Shown piece after piece: positions 40,155 to 49,009 of a DNA stretch of 64,000 nt (the stretch's first letter is position 1; every line of letters begins with the position of its first letter). The notes under the pieces are model-generated. The model had not been told where the DNA came from and ran no database searches. It saw only the letters and a list, made by a program, of their open reading frames with translations. Source of the stretch: Streptomyces sp. PH10-H1 (GTDB lineage: Bacteria; Actinomycetota; Actinomycetes; Streptomycetales; Streptomycetaceae); assembly GCF_030063355.1 (NCBI RefSeq), contig NZ_JASISZ010000021.1, forward strand, positions 1 through 64,000, read 5' to 3'. The position numbers were made by a program, and so were the translations under genes.

Positions 40155-41408
40155 CTAAAGGTGTTCGACCTGCTCGACGGTGAAGACATCGGTGATGCCG
40201 CGGGCCGCCAGGTGAGCGGCGTCACCGGCGAGTTCGGCGAGTACGGCGGTGGGGCGGGCGCCGTCGGCCGCCAGTCGCATCCATGCCTCGAAGAAGGCCC
40301 CGCCGGGCGCGCACACCGACCGGGCCGGCGCGCTCACGCTGTCCCCCACGTCCACCACCAGCGCGGTGGTGCGCGGCGCCGGGCGGTGCTCGCGCCCCCG
40401 CCAGTGCTCGACGGCGCGGGCGACGGCCTCGCCCGCGGGCTTGACCTTCCGGTCGGTGGTGAGCAGGCCCAGGCTGTACTCCAGCTCGGGGAAGTCGGCG
40501 AGCGCGCGGTCCACGTCGTGGGAGCACCACCAGGTGATGCCCCAGACGTCCGGGCAGTCCAGCGCTGCCTCGATGGTGGCCGTGGTGAACTCGGCGGCGT
40601 GCCCGGCCGGGATGTGCGGGGCGGGCGCGCCCACTTCCTGCAGCCACACCGGGCGGTGCGGTTCGGTGGCCCAGGCCTTCGACAGCTCGATCAGGTAGGC
40701 GGCGTGCTGCTCGGTGGCGGTGCCGGTACGGCCGTGGCGCTGCGCGGTGCCGTTGAACACCCAGGAGTGAACGGCGGTCGCGGCACCCAGCCGGGCGGAG
40801 TGGCCGGGGGTGAAGGGGTGGTCGTCCTGGTACCAGGCGGCGTCGTAGGACGCGTGGAGATGGAACTTGCCCGGCGCGCCCTCCTCGCACGCGCCCAGCA
40901 CCCGCCGCAGCCAGGACTCGGCCTGGGCGGGGGTGATCCGGTCGGGGTCGGGGTGCGGACCCGAGGAGAACTGGTTGATCTCGTTGCCGATGGTCATGCC
41001 CAGGAAACCGGGCCGGCCGGCGAGCGCCGCGGCGAGGGTGCGCAGGTAGTCGGCCTCGCCGTCGATGACGTCGGGGTCGGTGAAGAGATTGCGGCGGTGC
41101 CAGGTGGTGGTCCAGGAGGGGATGAAGTCGAAGCTGGACAGATGGCCCTGGAGTCCGTCCACGGCGGTGTCGAGTCCGCGCTCGGCTGCCGCGTCCACGA
41201 GCTGGACCAGCTGCTCGACGGCGCGCGGCCGGATCAAGGTGCGGTTCGGCTGGAAGACCGGCCAGAGCGGGAAGACCCGGATGTGGTCGAGGCCGAGGGC
41301 GGCGATGGAGTCCAGGTCGGCGCGGACTTCGTCGAGGTCGAAGTCGAGCCAGTGGTGGAACCAGCCGTGCGTGGGCGTGTAATTGACGCCGAAGCGCATT
41401 GCGTTCAT
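40155..41408 (-). CDS. Beta-mannosidase-like glycosidase, GH5_18 type
   Basis: 417 residues. TIM-barrel glycosidase: M-R-F-G-V-N-Y-T-P at strand 1, I-G-N-E-I-N-Q-F with acid/base Glu143, V-W-L-Q-E-V-G with nucleophile Glu258, and I-T-W-W-C-S-H-D. It looks like GH5 subfamily 18, whose members cleave Man-beta-1,4-GlcNAc, the disaccharide left when N-glycans are cut by GH85 and trimmed by alpha-mannosidase. No signal peptide. It ends 10 bases before the GH85 start. The subfamily call rests on resemblance and context. Confidence 0.82.
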   Translation of the reverse strand: MNAMRFGVNYTPTHGWFHHWLDFDLDEVRADLDSIAALGLDHIRVFPLWPVFQPNRTLIRPRAVEQLVQLVDAAAERGLDTAVDGLQGHLSSFDFIPSWTTTWHRRNLFTDPDVIDGEADYLRTLAAALAGRPGFLGMTIGNEINQFSSGPHPDPDRITPAQAESWLRRVLGACEEGAPGKFHLHASYDAAWYQDDHPFTPGHSARLGAATAVHSWVFNGTAQRHGRTGTATEQHAAYLIELSKAWATEPHRPVWLQEVGAPAPHIPAGHAAEFTTATIEAALDCPDVWGITWWCSHDVDRALADFPELEYSLGLLTTDRKVKPAGEAVARAVEHWRGREHRPAPRTTALVVDVGDSVSAPARSVCAPGGAFFEAWMRLAADGARPTAVLAELAGDAAHLAARGITDVFTVEQVEHL

Positions 41409-41441
41409 CCGGTGCGGTGTCCTCGTGATGGGGAGCGGGGC

Positions 41442-42284
41442 TCAGCCCTTGACGGCGCCTTCGCCCACGCCGCGGAAGAAGTACCGCTGCAGGCAGGCGA
41501 ACATGACGATGAGCGGGGCTACAGCGATGATGGTCCCGGCGGCGACGAGCCTGGGGTTGTTGGCGAACGTGCCGTGCAGGAAGTTGAGCCCGACGGTCAG
41601 CGTGTATTTGTCCGGGTCGGACAGCACGATCAGCGGCCACAGGAAGTCGTCCCAGGCGCCCATGAACGAGAAGATCGCCACGACCGCCAGCGTGCCCTTG
41701 ACCGAGGGCAGCGCGATCCGTACGAAGCGCTGCCAGACATTGGCTCCGTCGATGACGGCGGCCTCCTCGATCTCGTACGGGAGGTGGCTGAAGGCGTTCC
41801 GCATCAGCAGCACATTCATCGCGCCGATGCAGCCGGGCAGCACGACGGCGACGAGGGTGTTGTTCAGCTGCAGATCACGCATGGTGGTGAACTGCGCGAT
41901 GAAGATGGACTCGAACGGCACGAGCAGCGCCATGACGAAGGCGGTGCCGGCGAGTTTCCGCCCCCGGAAGCGCAGCCGGGCGAGCGCGTAGCCGGCGAGT
42001 GAGGCGCCCACGCAGTTGGTGACGACGCTGGCGACCGCGACCTTGAGCGAGTTCAGGGCGTAGTCCCAGACGGGGATGATGTCGGCGACGCCCGAGTAGT
42101 TGTCCAGCGTCGGATGCTCGGGGAGCAGCTTCGGCGGGTAGCTGTACATGTCCTCGGTCGGGCCCTTGAGCGAGGTGCTCAGCTGCCACAGGAACGGGCC
42201 GACGGTGGCGGCCAGTACCCCGAGCAGCAGGAGGTACCGGAGCACGATCTCCCAGCGGCGCATGCGGCTGCCCATGTCACTCAC
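41442..42284 (-). CDS. Carbohydrate ABC transporter permease (MalG type)
   Basis: 280 residues, six membrane helices. The cytoplasmic EAA loop reads Y-E-I-E-E-A-A-V-I-D-G-A-N-V-W-Q-R-F-V-R-I-A-L-P, and the C-terminus R-Y-F-F-R-G-V-G-E-G-A-V-K-G is typical of MalG-type permeases. It overlaps the upstream permease by 8 bases, so translation is coupled. No ATPase in the operon; a shared MsiK-type ATPase is expected in Streptomyces. Confidence 0.94.
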   Translation of the reverse strand: MSDMGSRMRRWEIVLRYLLLLGVLAATVGPFLWQLSTSLKGPTEDMYSYPPKLLPEHPTLDNYSGVADIIPVWDYALNSLKVAVASVVTNCVGASLAGYALARLRFRGRKLAGTAFVMALLVPFESIFIAQFTTMRDLQLNNTLVAVVLPGCIGAMNVLLMRNAFSHLPYEIEEAAVIDGANVWQRFVRIALPSVKGTLAVVAIFSFMGAWDDFLWPLIVLSDPDKYTLTVGLNFLHGTFANNPRLVAAGTIIAVAPLIVMFACLQRYFFRGVGEGAVKG

Positions 42285-43152
42285 CGTCCTTGCGGTCGGC
42301 GCGCAGCACCAGCAGCATCAGGACCAGGGTGACCGCGAAGATCACCACGGAGAGTGCGGAGGCGTATCCGGTACGCCCCGACAGCCCGGTGCCGACCCGC
42401 TGGACCAGCATGACGATCGTGGTGTCCTCGCCGGCCGGTCCGCCGGTCGGACCGGCCATCAGATACACCTCGGTGAAGACCTTGAAGGCCGCCACCGACG
42501 ACAGCGCGCCGACCAGCACCATGGTGGAGCGGACCGCCGGGACGGTGATGCTGAGGAAACGGCGGACCGCTCCCGCGCCGTCCACGGCGGCCGCCTCGTG
42601 CAGCTCCTTCGGCACGTTGGTCAGCGCCGCCAGGTAAATGATCATGTAGTAGCCGAGGCCCTTCCACACCGTCAGCGCCATCGCGCTGAACAGCAGCAGC
42701 CACTGGTTGCTGAGGAACTCCACCGGGCCGGTCCCGAAGTAGCCGAGGATCCCGTTGACCAGCCCGCGGTCGTCCAGCATCCACACCCAGATCAGCGCGA
42801 CCACGACGACCGAGGCGACGACCGGGGTGTAGAAGGAGGAGCGGAAGAACGCGATGCCGGGGACCTGCTTCTGGACGAGCAGGGCCAGCAGGAGCGGTAG
42901 CAGCACGGTGCAGGGCACCACGAGCAGCACATACAGACCGCTGTTGCGCAGCCCCGTCCAGAACTGCTCGTCGTCCAGCATGTCCTGGAAGTTCCGCAGC
43001 CCCACCCAGTGGCCGGGGGTCAGGGTGCGGGCGTCGGTGAAGGCCGTGCCGACCGTGCTGATGAACGGGTAGAGGCTGAACGCGGCGATGATCACCAGGC
43101 CGGGCAGCAGGAACAGCCAGGGGCTGGCGGCCCGGTGGGTCCGTGCACTCAT
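42277..43152 (-). CDS. Sugar ABC transporter permease (MalF type)
   Basis: 291 residues, six helices beginning W-L-F-L-L-P-G-L-V-I-I-A-A-F-S-L-Y-P. EAA loop: P-K-E-L-H-E-A-A-A-V-D-G-A-G-A-V-R-R-F-L-S-I-T-V-P. It pairs with the next permease as the membrane channel of a CUT1-class importer for oligosaccharides. 15 bases separate it from the binding-protein gene. Confidence 0.94.
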   Translation of the reverse strand: MSARTHRAASPWLFLLPGLVIIAAFSLYPFISTVGTAFTDARTLTPGHWVGLRNFQDMLDDEQFWTGLRNSGLYVLLVVPCTVLLPLLLALLVQKQVPGIAFFRSSFYTPVVASVVVVALIWVWMLDDRGLVNGILGYFGTGPVEFLSNQWLLLFSAMALTVWKGLGYYMIIYLAALTNVPKELHEAAAVDGAGAVRRFLSITVPAVRSTMVLVGALSSVAAFKVFTEVYLMAGPTGGPAGEDTTIVMLVQRVGTGLSGRTGYASALSVVIFAVTLVLMLLVLRADRKDGE

Positions 43153-43167
43153 GTCGGTTCCGCCCGC

Positions 43168-44499
43168 TCAGCTCTGCTTGAGCAGCTTGTCGCTCTGGCT
43201 GACGGCGTCGTCCAGAGCCTGCTGCGGCGACTTCTTGCCCTGCAGCGTCTTGGCCACCTCGTTCTTGAGGATGGTCTTCATCTCGTCGGTCATCACCACC
43301 GGCGTGTAGTTCACCGCGCCCTTGAGCAGCCGCGCGGAGGCGACCCGGACCCGGCCCTCGTCGGTGCCGTCGTCCTTCGTCCAGTACTCCTGGTCCAGCG
43401 ATCCGGCGGTGCTCGGGAAGATCGCGACCTTGTGCGCGAAGGACTCCTGGTTCTGCTTATCCGTGATGAAGTGCGCGAAGGCGATGGCGGCCGCCTTGTG
43501 CTTGCTCTGGCTGTTCACCGCCATACCCATCACATACATGTTGGGGTGGCCGGTGTTGTTGGGCGCGTCGGTGATGCCGAGGTTCTTGTACAGGTCGGGC
43601 GCGTTCTGCTTGAAGGTGCCCAGGTCGTGCGCGCTGCCCGGGTTCATCGCGACCTTCTGCTGCAGGAACTTCTGGCCCACGGCGTCCGGTCCGCTGGTCA
43701 GCGCCTGGGAGTCGAGACCGCCGTTCTTGAACAGCTCCTGGTACTTGGTGAGCAGCTCCACGCCCTTGGCGTCGTTGTACGTGAACTTGGTCGCGTCCGC
43801 GTTCATCAGCGGGACGCCGTAGCGGCCGAAGTCCTCGATGGACGGGGTGCCCGCGAGGGTGGCGGTCTTCCCGCCGGACTTCACCGCGATGGTGTTGGCG
43901 TCCGCGAAGAGCTCGTCGTAGGTCTTCGGCGGCTTGTTCGGGTCGAGTCCGGCCTGCTGGAACAGCGTCTTATTGTAGAACAGCGGGCCGGTGTTGAGGT
44001 ACCAGGGGAAGGCGTACGAGCCCTCCAGGCCCGGCAGTTCATTGCCCTTCCACGCCTCCGGCGTGTAGTCGCCCTTGAACTTGGCGCTGGCGGGCTCCTT
44101 GTCCAGACTCATGATCACGCCCGCCTTGGCCAGCGGGTACGACAGGTCGGGCGAGACGTTGACGACGTCGGGGAGCGTTCCGCCGGCCGCGTCCGCGCTG
44201 AGCTTGTCCGCGTAGTTCTCGGCGGGCTGGTCGAGCCACTTCACATGGACGCCGGGGTTCTGCTTCTCGAAGTCCTTGGCCAGGCCCTCGAAGTAGTCCT
44301 TGTAGTTCGCCCGCAGGTTCCAGGTCTGGAAGCTGATGTCGCCCTCGATCTTGCCGTCGGCGCTGCTCCCGCCGCTGTCACCGCCGGAGCCGCAGGCGGT
44401 CAGCGTCAGCGCGGACAACAGGAGGGGCAGGACCGTGATGGCCGTTCTACGAGTGGTTCCACGGGCGGTGCCACGGAATCTTCCACGGGATACGGACAT
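43168..44499 (-). CDS. Sugar ABC transporter binding lipoprotein
   Basis: 443 residues from ATG 44499 (GGAG 10 bases upstream). Lipoprotein signal with positive n-region, hydrophobic core and lipobox L-T-A-C (Cys36). The mature part is a CUT1 type I binding protein: D-I-S-F-Q-T-W-N, F-E-K-Q-N-P-G-V-H-V-K-W, L-P-D-V-V-N-V, Y-A-F-P-W-Y. It presumably captures mannose-containing oligosaccharides outside the membrane. First gene of the operon, divergent from the LacI regulator across an operator with two half-sites. Confidence 0.94.
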   Translation of the reverse strand: MSVSRGRFRGTARGTTRRTAITVLPLLLSALTLTACGSGGDSGGSSADGKIEGDISFQTWNLRANYKDYFEGLAKDFEKQNPGVHVKWLDQPAENYADKLSADAAGGTLPDVVNVSPDLSYPLAKAGVIMSLDKEPASAKFKGDYTPEAWKGNELPGLEGSYAFPWYLNTGPLFYNKTLFQQAGLDPNKPPKTYDELFADANTIAVKSGGKTATLAGTPSIEDFGRYGVPLMNADATKFTYNDAKGVELLTKYQELFKNGGLDSQALTSGPDAVGQKFLQQKVAMNPGSAHDLGTFKQNAPDLYKNLGITDAPNNTGHPNMYVMGMAVNSQSKHKAAAIAFAHFITDKQNQESFAHKVAIFPSTAGSLDQEYWTKDDGTDEGRVRVASARLLKGAVNYTPVVMTDEMKTILKNEVAKTLQGKKSPQQALDDAVSQSDKLLKQS

Positions 44500-44639
44500 G
44501 GCTGACAAGCTCCTTCGCTCGGGCCAGGAGGGGGGGCTGGGTAAGGCTGCACCCGCGTCCGCCGCATCGTCAACGGTTCTCGCGCAATGAATTCAAGAGT
44601 CCTCATATACCTGCAGGTCAGATCGGTTTCGACAGAAAA

Positions 44640-44679
44640 ACTAATGCGCTTTAGTGTTGATTGACTCAAGCGCATTAGT
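44640..44679. promoter_or_regulatory. Likely LacI-family operator pair
   Basis: ACTAATGCGCTT (44640-44651) and its exact complement AAGCGCATTAGT (44668-44679) face each other in the divergent promoter region. Each contains an AAnGCGCnTT-like centre with a CG middle as in LacI-family operators. It lies 44 bases from the regulator start and 141 from the binding-protein start. Confidence 0.8.
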
Positions 44680-44722
44680 AGCTGGAGGCGCAGCGCGCCG
44701 TGGAGTAGGACATAATCCAGCC

Positions 44723-45775
44723 ATGGATCCCGTGCGCCGCACTCCGGCCCGCCGACCGACGATGAAGGACATCGCGCAGCGCGCGGGCGTCTCCGAGAGC
44801 GCCGTGTCCTTCGCGCTCAACGACCGCCCCGGTGTCTCCCCCGCCACCCGCGACCGGGTCCGCCGCGTCGCGGAGCAGCTCGGCTGGCGCCCCAGCACCG
44901 CGGCCCGCGCGCTGTCCGGCGAAGGAGCCGCCACCGTCGGCCTGGTGCTCGCCCGGCCCGCGCACACGCTCGGCGTCGAATCGTTCTTCCTGCAACTCGT
45001 CTCGGGCATACAGGAGGTGCTGGCGCAGCGTCATCTCGGGCTGCTCTTCCAGGTCGTCGGGGATCTGGACGAGGAGTGCGCGGTCTACCGCCGCTGGTGG
45101 GCCGAACGCCGGGTCGACGGCCTGCTCGTCGTCGACCCCCGTCTCGACGACCCCCGCCCGGAACTGCTCGACGAACTCGGCCTGCCCGCCGTCATCATCG
45201 GCGCCCTCGCGCCGGGCGCGCCCGGCCACCCCGGCATCTCCACCGTGTGGGCCGACGACGCGGGCGCCATGGCCTCCATCGTCGACCACCTCCACGGTCT
45301 GGGCCACCGCCGGATCCTGCACATCGCCGGTCTCCCCCATCTCGCCCACACCCAGCGCCGGGTGCGCTCACTGCGCGCCGAGGCCGACCGCCGCGGGCTG
45401 CCCGACGTCCACTCCATCAGCACCGACTACTCCGACACCGAGGGCGCCGAAGCCACCCGCCGCGCCCTCGCCCGCCCCCGGCCGCCCACCGCGATCGTCT
45501 ACGACAACGACGTCCTCGCCATGGCCGGCCTGGCTGTCGCCAACGAACGCGGCCTCGCCGTCCCCGGCGACCTCTCCCTCGTCGCCTGGGACGACTCCGT
45601 CCTGTGCCGCAGCGCCCATCCCGCCCTCACCGCCCTGGTCCGCGACACCAGCAGCTTCGGCCGGCACGCCGCCGAGCAGCTCCTCAGCCTGCTCGACGGC
45701 AACCCCGCCCGCGAGATCCAGGACGACCTGCCCCGCCTCGTGGCCCGCGCCAGCACCGGTCCGCCGGCCGGGTAA
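44723..45775 (+). CDS. LacI-family transcriptional regulator
   Basis: 350 residues from ATG 44723. LacI HTH and hinge: T-M-K-D-I-A-Q-R-A-G-V-S-E-S-A-V-S-F-A-L-N then R-P-S-T-A-A-R-A-L-S-G. The ligand domain follows with D-G-L-L-V-V-D, A-I-V-Y-D-N-D-V-L-A-M-A-G and S-L-V-A-W-D-D-S. Divergent from the N-glycan operon; presumably a repressor released by an imported mannoside. Confidence 0.94.
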   Translation: MDPVRRTPARRPTMKDIAQRAGVSESAVSFALNDRPGVSPATRDRVRRVAEQLGWRPSTAARALSGEGAATVGLVLARPAHTLGVESFFLQLVSGIQEVLAQRHLGLLFQVVGDLDEECAVYRRWWAERRVDGLLVVDPRLDDPRPELLDELGLPAVIIGALAPGAPGHPGISTVWADDAGAMASIVDHLHGLGHRRILHIAGLPHLAHTQRRVRSLRAEADRRGLPDVHSISTDYSDTEGAEATRRALARPRPPTAIVYDNDVLAMAGLAVANERGLAVPGDLSLVAWDDSVLCRSAHPALTALVRDTSSFGRHAAEQLLSLLDGNPAREIQDDLPRLVARASTGPPAG

Positions 45776-45790
45776 TCGGCGGCGCCTTCG

Positions 45791-46605
45791 TCAGCGGTAT
45801 TCGGCCAGTCGCGGGCGGACGCCCAGCAGGACGAGGGCCGCCGCGGATGCCAGGGCGGACGCGGGGACGGCGGGCCAGCCGGCGAGTGCCGAGCAGGCGC
45901 TGTCGGTGTGCAGGACGAAGTCGCCCCGCTGGTGGGCCGCCAGCGCGTCGAGCGTGGTGGCGAAGTCCCAGAAGTCGAAGGCGACCTGGTCGCGGCCGAC
46001 TTCGGTGAGGACGACGACGGCCTCGTCGACCCGCCCGGCGGCGCGCAGGGCGCGCAGATGGCCGTCGTCGGCGCGGAAGTGGCCGTAGCGGGTGAGGACG
46101 TCCTGGTAGGCGGGGCGTTCGGCGGGCGTCGCGTACGAGGCGGGGGCGAGGAGTTCGTCCAGGCGGTGGGTGAGGGCGTCGAAACGGTCACGCTGGATGG
46201 TGGCGGAGTCCGCGTCGTGGACGAACCAGCGTCTGCGTGGCGGCGGAGTCCGCTGCGACCTCGCGGGCCTCGGCCAGCCGGGACCAGGGACGCAGGCCCT
46301 CCTGTCCCGCGGCACTGATGTCGGCCGCTGCCGAGGCGAAAGCCAGGGAGCCGGACAGGGTGATGGCGACGGCGGCGCCCGTGGCGGCGAGCAGCGGGTT
46401 TCCCGCCGCACGGCCGGGCTGGCTCTCGTCCACGTGGGACGAGCGGGCGCTGGCGTCGTCATAACGGCCGAGCGCGTCGAGCAGGGACCGCACCCGGTCG
46501 CCCTGGCCGGGGTCGGCGCCGAGCTGTCGCACCAGGCCGCTGACCTCGGCACGGCGCTGCTGCGCGGTGATCAGGGCGAGCAGCCGGCGAAATGCGTCGC
46601 CGCCG
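45791..46605 (-). pseudogene. Frameshifted membrane protein gene downstream of the b561-like gene
   Basis: Two frames together encode one plausible protein. The first half (46605 to about 46230) reads D-A-F-R-R-L-L-A-L-I-T-A-Q-Q-R-R-A ... then a membrane helix L-L-A-A-T-G-A-A-V-A-I-T-L-S-G-S-L. The second (about 46231 to 45791) reads W-F-V-H-D-A-D-S-A-T-I-Q ... F-D-F-W-D-F-A-T-T-L-D ... and a final helix V-P-A-S-A-L-A-S-A-A-A-L-V-L-L-G. The join near 46230 (T-Q-T-L / W-F-V) needs one or two extra bases. No good start codon is seen in the first frame; it begins overlapping the previous stop. Family not recognised. Confidence 0.65.
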
Positions 46606-47259
46606 TCAGTCCTTGTCGTCCGGCTTCCACAGCGAGTGTTCGCGCCGCGCCCACCACGGGGCCACGCTCCCCGTCCGCATGCCCAGCCGCGCCTCGGGGT
46701 CCTTGGCGGCCATCCAGACGTGCCCGGTGATGGCGGCGGCGAGCAGCAGCGCCAGCCAGTCATGGACGAAGGTGGCGCCGGTCCGCCAGAGCACCGGGGC
46801 GAGATGGGTGAACCACATCATCAGCCCCGTGCCGGTCATCACCAGCACCGCTCCGGCGGTGAACGCCGCGTACAGCTTCTGCCCCGCGTTGAACTTGCCC
46901 GCGGGCACTCCCTCCTTGCTGCGCTTGCGCACCACGGTGCGCAGCCACTTCCAGTCGTACGGTGCGAAGCGGTTGAGCAGGCGCAGGTCGGCACGGAGCG
47001 CGCGGAAGAACATGCCCGCCAGCAGGGGCGCCAGGAGCACCAGGCCCGACCATTCGTGGACGGTCACCATCAGCCGCCGTCTGCCGACGAGTTCGGCCAG
47101 CGGCGGCAGATACAGGCAGGCGGCGGTGAAGACGCAGATGCCCATCAGCCAGGCGGTGCAGCGGTGCACCCAGCGTTCGGCGCGGCTGAAGCGGCGCAGC
47201 CGCCGCGCCGGGGGCCGCGGGGCCGTGCGGGCGGCCGCCCCGTCAGGAAGTCGGGTCAT
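46606..47259 (-). CDS. Cytochrome b561/b6-type membrane subunit
   Basis: 217 residues with four or five hydrophobic segments. H-R-C-T-A-W-L-M-G, V-T-V-H-E-W-S-G-L-V-L-L and W-L-A-L-L-L-A-A-A-I-T-G-H-V-W-M-A supply haem-ligand histidines typical of the di-haem b-type family. It starts inside the end of the molybdopterin oxidoreductase gene (17-base overlap), so the two are coupled and probably form a membrane electron-transfer complex. Confidence 0.88.
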   Translation of the reverse strand: MTRLPDGAAARTAPRPPARRLRRFSRAERWVHRCTAWLMGICVFTAACLYLPPLAELVGRRRLMVTVHEWSGLVLLAPLLAGMFFRALRADLRLLNRFAPYDWKWLRTVVRKRSKEGVPAGKFNAGQKLYAAFTAGAVLVMTGTGLMMWFTHLAPVLWRTGATFVHDWLALLLAAAITGHVWMAAKDPEARLGMRTGSVAPWWARREHSLWKPDDKD

Positions 47260-48001
47260 CGGACCGTCCGTTCGACTTTCCGACCCAGGCGTCGACGTCG
47301 TAGCCGAGTTTCTCCCAGTAGCCGGGCTCGACGTTCTTGGTGAGGGTGATCCCCGACAGCCACTTCGCGGACTTGTAGAAGTACATCGGCGCCGCGTAGA
47401 GCCGCACCGGGCCGCCGTGGGCGTGGGTGACGGGCTTGTCCTGCATCCGCAGCGCCACCATGACGTCATCGCGGCGGGCCTGCTGCAGCGTGAGGCTCTC
47501 GGTGTAGGCGCCGTCGAAGCAGTCGAACCGGATGGCGGTCGCCTCCGGCCGCACCCCCGAGGCGGCGAGGAGCGCGGAAAGCCGCACTCCGGCGAAGGCG
47601 GTCTTGGGCACCCGCCAGCCCGTGACGCACTGCACGTCGTGCACCAGCCGCTGCTGCGGCATGGCCTGCAGATCGGCGAGCGTGTACGTCGCGGGACGGT
47701 CGACGAGCCCGCCGACCGTCAGCCGGTAGTCATCGGCATTGCGCTTGGGCACGGAGGAGGTGACCGAGTAGTAGCGGAAACCCCCGCCGCCGGGCAGCAG
47801 CCCGGTCAGTCCGGTGGGGTCCTTGGCGCTCGCCTCGGCGAGCACCGAGTCGAGGCGGTCCTGCACGGAACCGCCCAGGGCGACCCCCGCGGCGCCCAGC
47901 CCCAGCATTCCCAGCACGACACGCCGTCCCACCGGCGCACCGCGCGGCTCGCTGTCCTTCCTCGGGTCCCTGAGGGGGTCGTCATCACGGGGCTCTTGCA
48001 T
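47243..48001 (-). CDS. Molybdopterin-dependent oxidoreductase (MsrP/sulfite-oxidase fold)
   Basis: 252 residues. A twin-arginine-like start (V-G-R-R-V-V-L-G-M-L-G-L-G-A-A-G, Arg26-27) implies export or membrane anchoring. The sulfite-oxidase-fold domain has D-V-Q-C-V-T-G-W with Cys125 as Mo ligand, plus H-A-H-G-G-P-V-R-L and the K-W-L-S-G-I end motif. With the b561-like partner it resembles MsrP-MsrQ, which repairs oxidised methionine outside the membrane. The true substrate is open. Confidence 0.88.
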   Translation of the reverse strand: MQEPRDDDPLRDPRKDSEPRGAPVGRRVVLGMLGLGAAGVALGGSVQDRLDSVLAEASAKDPTGLTGLLPGGGGFRYYSVTSSVPKRNADDYRLTVGGLVDRPATYTLADLQAMPQQRLVHDVQCVTGWRVPKTAFAGVRLSALLAASGVRPEATAIRFDCFDGAYTESLTLQQARRDDVMVALRMQDKPVTHAHGGPVRLYAAPMYFYKSAKWLSGITLTKNVEPGYWEKLGYDVDAWVGKSNGRSDDPTS

Positions 48002-48053
48002 GAGACGATTCGAGCACGCCCGGCGGCGCCTGGCCAGGGACGGAGCCCGGACG

Positions 48054-48869
48054 TCAGGCTTTCGTCATAACTCTGGACAGAAAGCGGGTGACGGCCGCGT
48101 TGAATTCTGCCGGCCGTTCGAGGTTCGGCAGGTGGGCGGCGCCCTCGATGACGACCAGCTCGGATCCCGCGATCCGCCGGTGCATGGCTTCCGCGTCGGC
48201 GACCGGGGTGTACTCGTCGTCCCGGCCGACCACGACGAGCGCGGGCACGGTGATCCGGCCGAGCAGCTCCACATAGTCGGGACGTTCGGCGCGCCCCCGC
48301 AGGGCCGCGGCCGCGCCCTCGCGCGGCGCGCCGTACATCATGCCCCGCACATGATCGGCGACGGCGGGCAGCGCCTCGAGGTTGTACGGCGCGACCATCT
48401 TGGACAGCGCCTCGTCGGTGTACCCCTTCAGCCCCTCGCGCACCAGCCGGTCGGCCATGTCGCGCCGTACGCGCTTGCCGTCCTGGGTCTCGGCCGCCGG
48501 GAAGGTGTCGGCGAGCAGCAGGCCGCGGACCCGGTCGGGGAAGAGCCGGCAGAACTCCATGACGATCTGGCCGCCCATCGACAGGCCCCCGATGACGACC
48601 CGGTCGAGACCGAGGTGGTCGAGCAGGGCGGCGATGTCGCGGGCGAAGGTCTCCAGCGGGGTCGTGCCGGGGACGACGGTGGTCTCGCCGTAGCCACGAA
48701 GATCGGGGGAGACGACACGCCATCCCTGCACGGCGAATGCACTGACCTGGGGTGCCCACATCGAGCGGTCGAAGGGGTGGCCGTGGATGAGGACGAGCGG
48801 ATCGCCGTCGCCCGCATCGTCGTACCCGATTGCGATTCCGTTGACTTTCGCGGTCCCCACCAGTGCCAT
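48054..48869 (-). CDS. Alpha/beta hydrolase
   Basis: 271 residues from ATG 48869. L-V-L-I-H-G-H-P-F (oxyanion), nucleophile G-L-S-M-G-G (Ser97), Asp in V-V-G-R-D-D-E-Y-T-P and His in E-G-A-A-H-L-P-N-L-E-R-P. This layout is shared by beta-ketoadipate enol-lactonase/esterase-type enzymes. Divergent from the MocR regulator over a palindromic operator, so it may be the regulator's target. 52 bases upstream of the oxidoreductase gene on the same strand. Confidence 0.9.
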   Translation of the reverse strand: MALVGTAKVNGIAIGYDDAGDGDPLVLIHGHPFDRSMWAPQVSAFAVQGWRVVSPDLRGYGETTVVPGTTPLETFARDIAALLDHLGLDRVVIGGLSMGGQIVMEFCRLFPDRVRGLLLADTFPAAETQDGKRVRRDMADRLVREGLKGYTDEALSKMVAPYNLEALPAVADHVRGMMYGAPREGAAAALRGRAERPDYVELLGRITVPALVVVGRDDEYTPVADAEAMHRRIAGSELVVIEGAAHLPNLERPAEFNAAVTRFLSRVMTKA

Positions 48870-48940
48870 CCCCTTGATTTGTCCCTCACACCCGGTCCCC
48901 GTGCCGGGTTCTCTCCGCGATGTTATGGCTGGACAATGGC

Positions 48941-48972
48941 GAGTGCAATCTTTATATTGCACTCGGTGCAAT
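48941..48972. promoter_or_regulatory. Operator between the hydrolase and MocR genes
   Basis: GAGTGCAAT-CTTTAT-ATTGCACTC is a perfect 9-bp inverted repeat (48941-48964), immediately followed by a further GGTGCAAT half-site in direct orientation to the left arm. The AT-rich centre could hold a -10 box. Likely bound by the adjacent MocR-type regulator. Confidence 0.85.
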
Positions 48973-49009
48973 ATCTGGATGGGCGAGAAGTACGAGGGAG
49001 GTCCACCGA

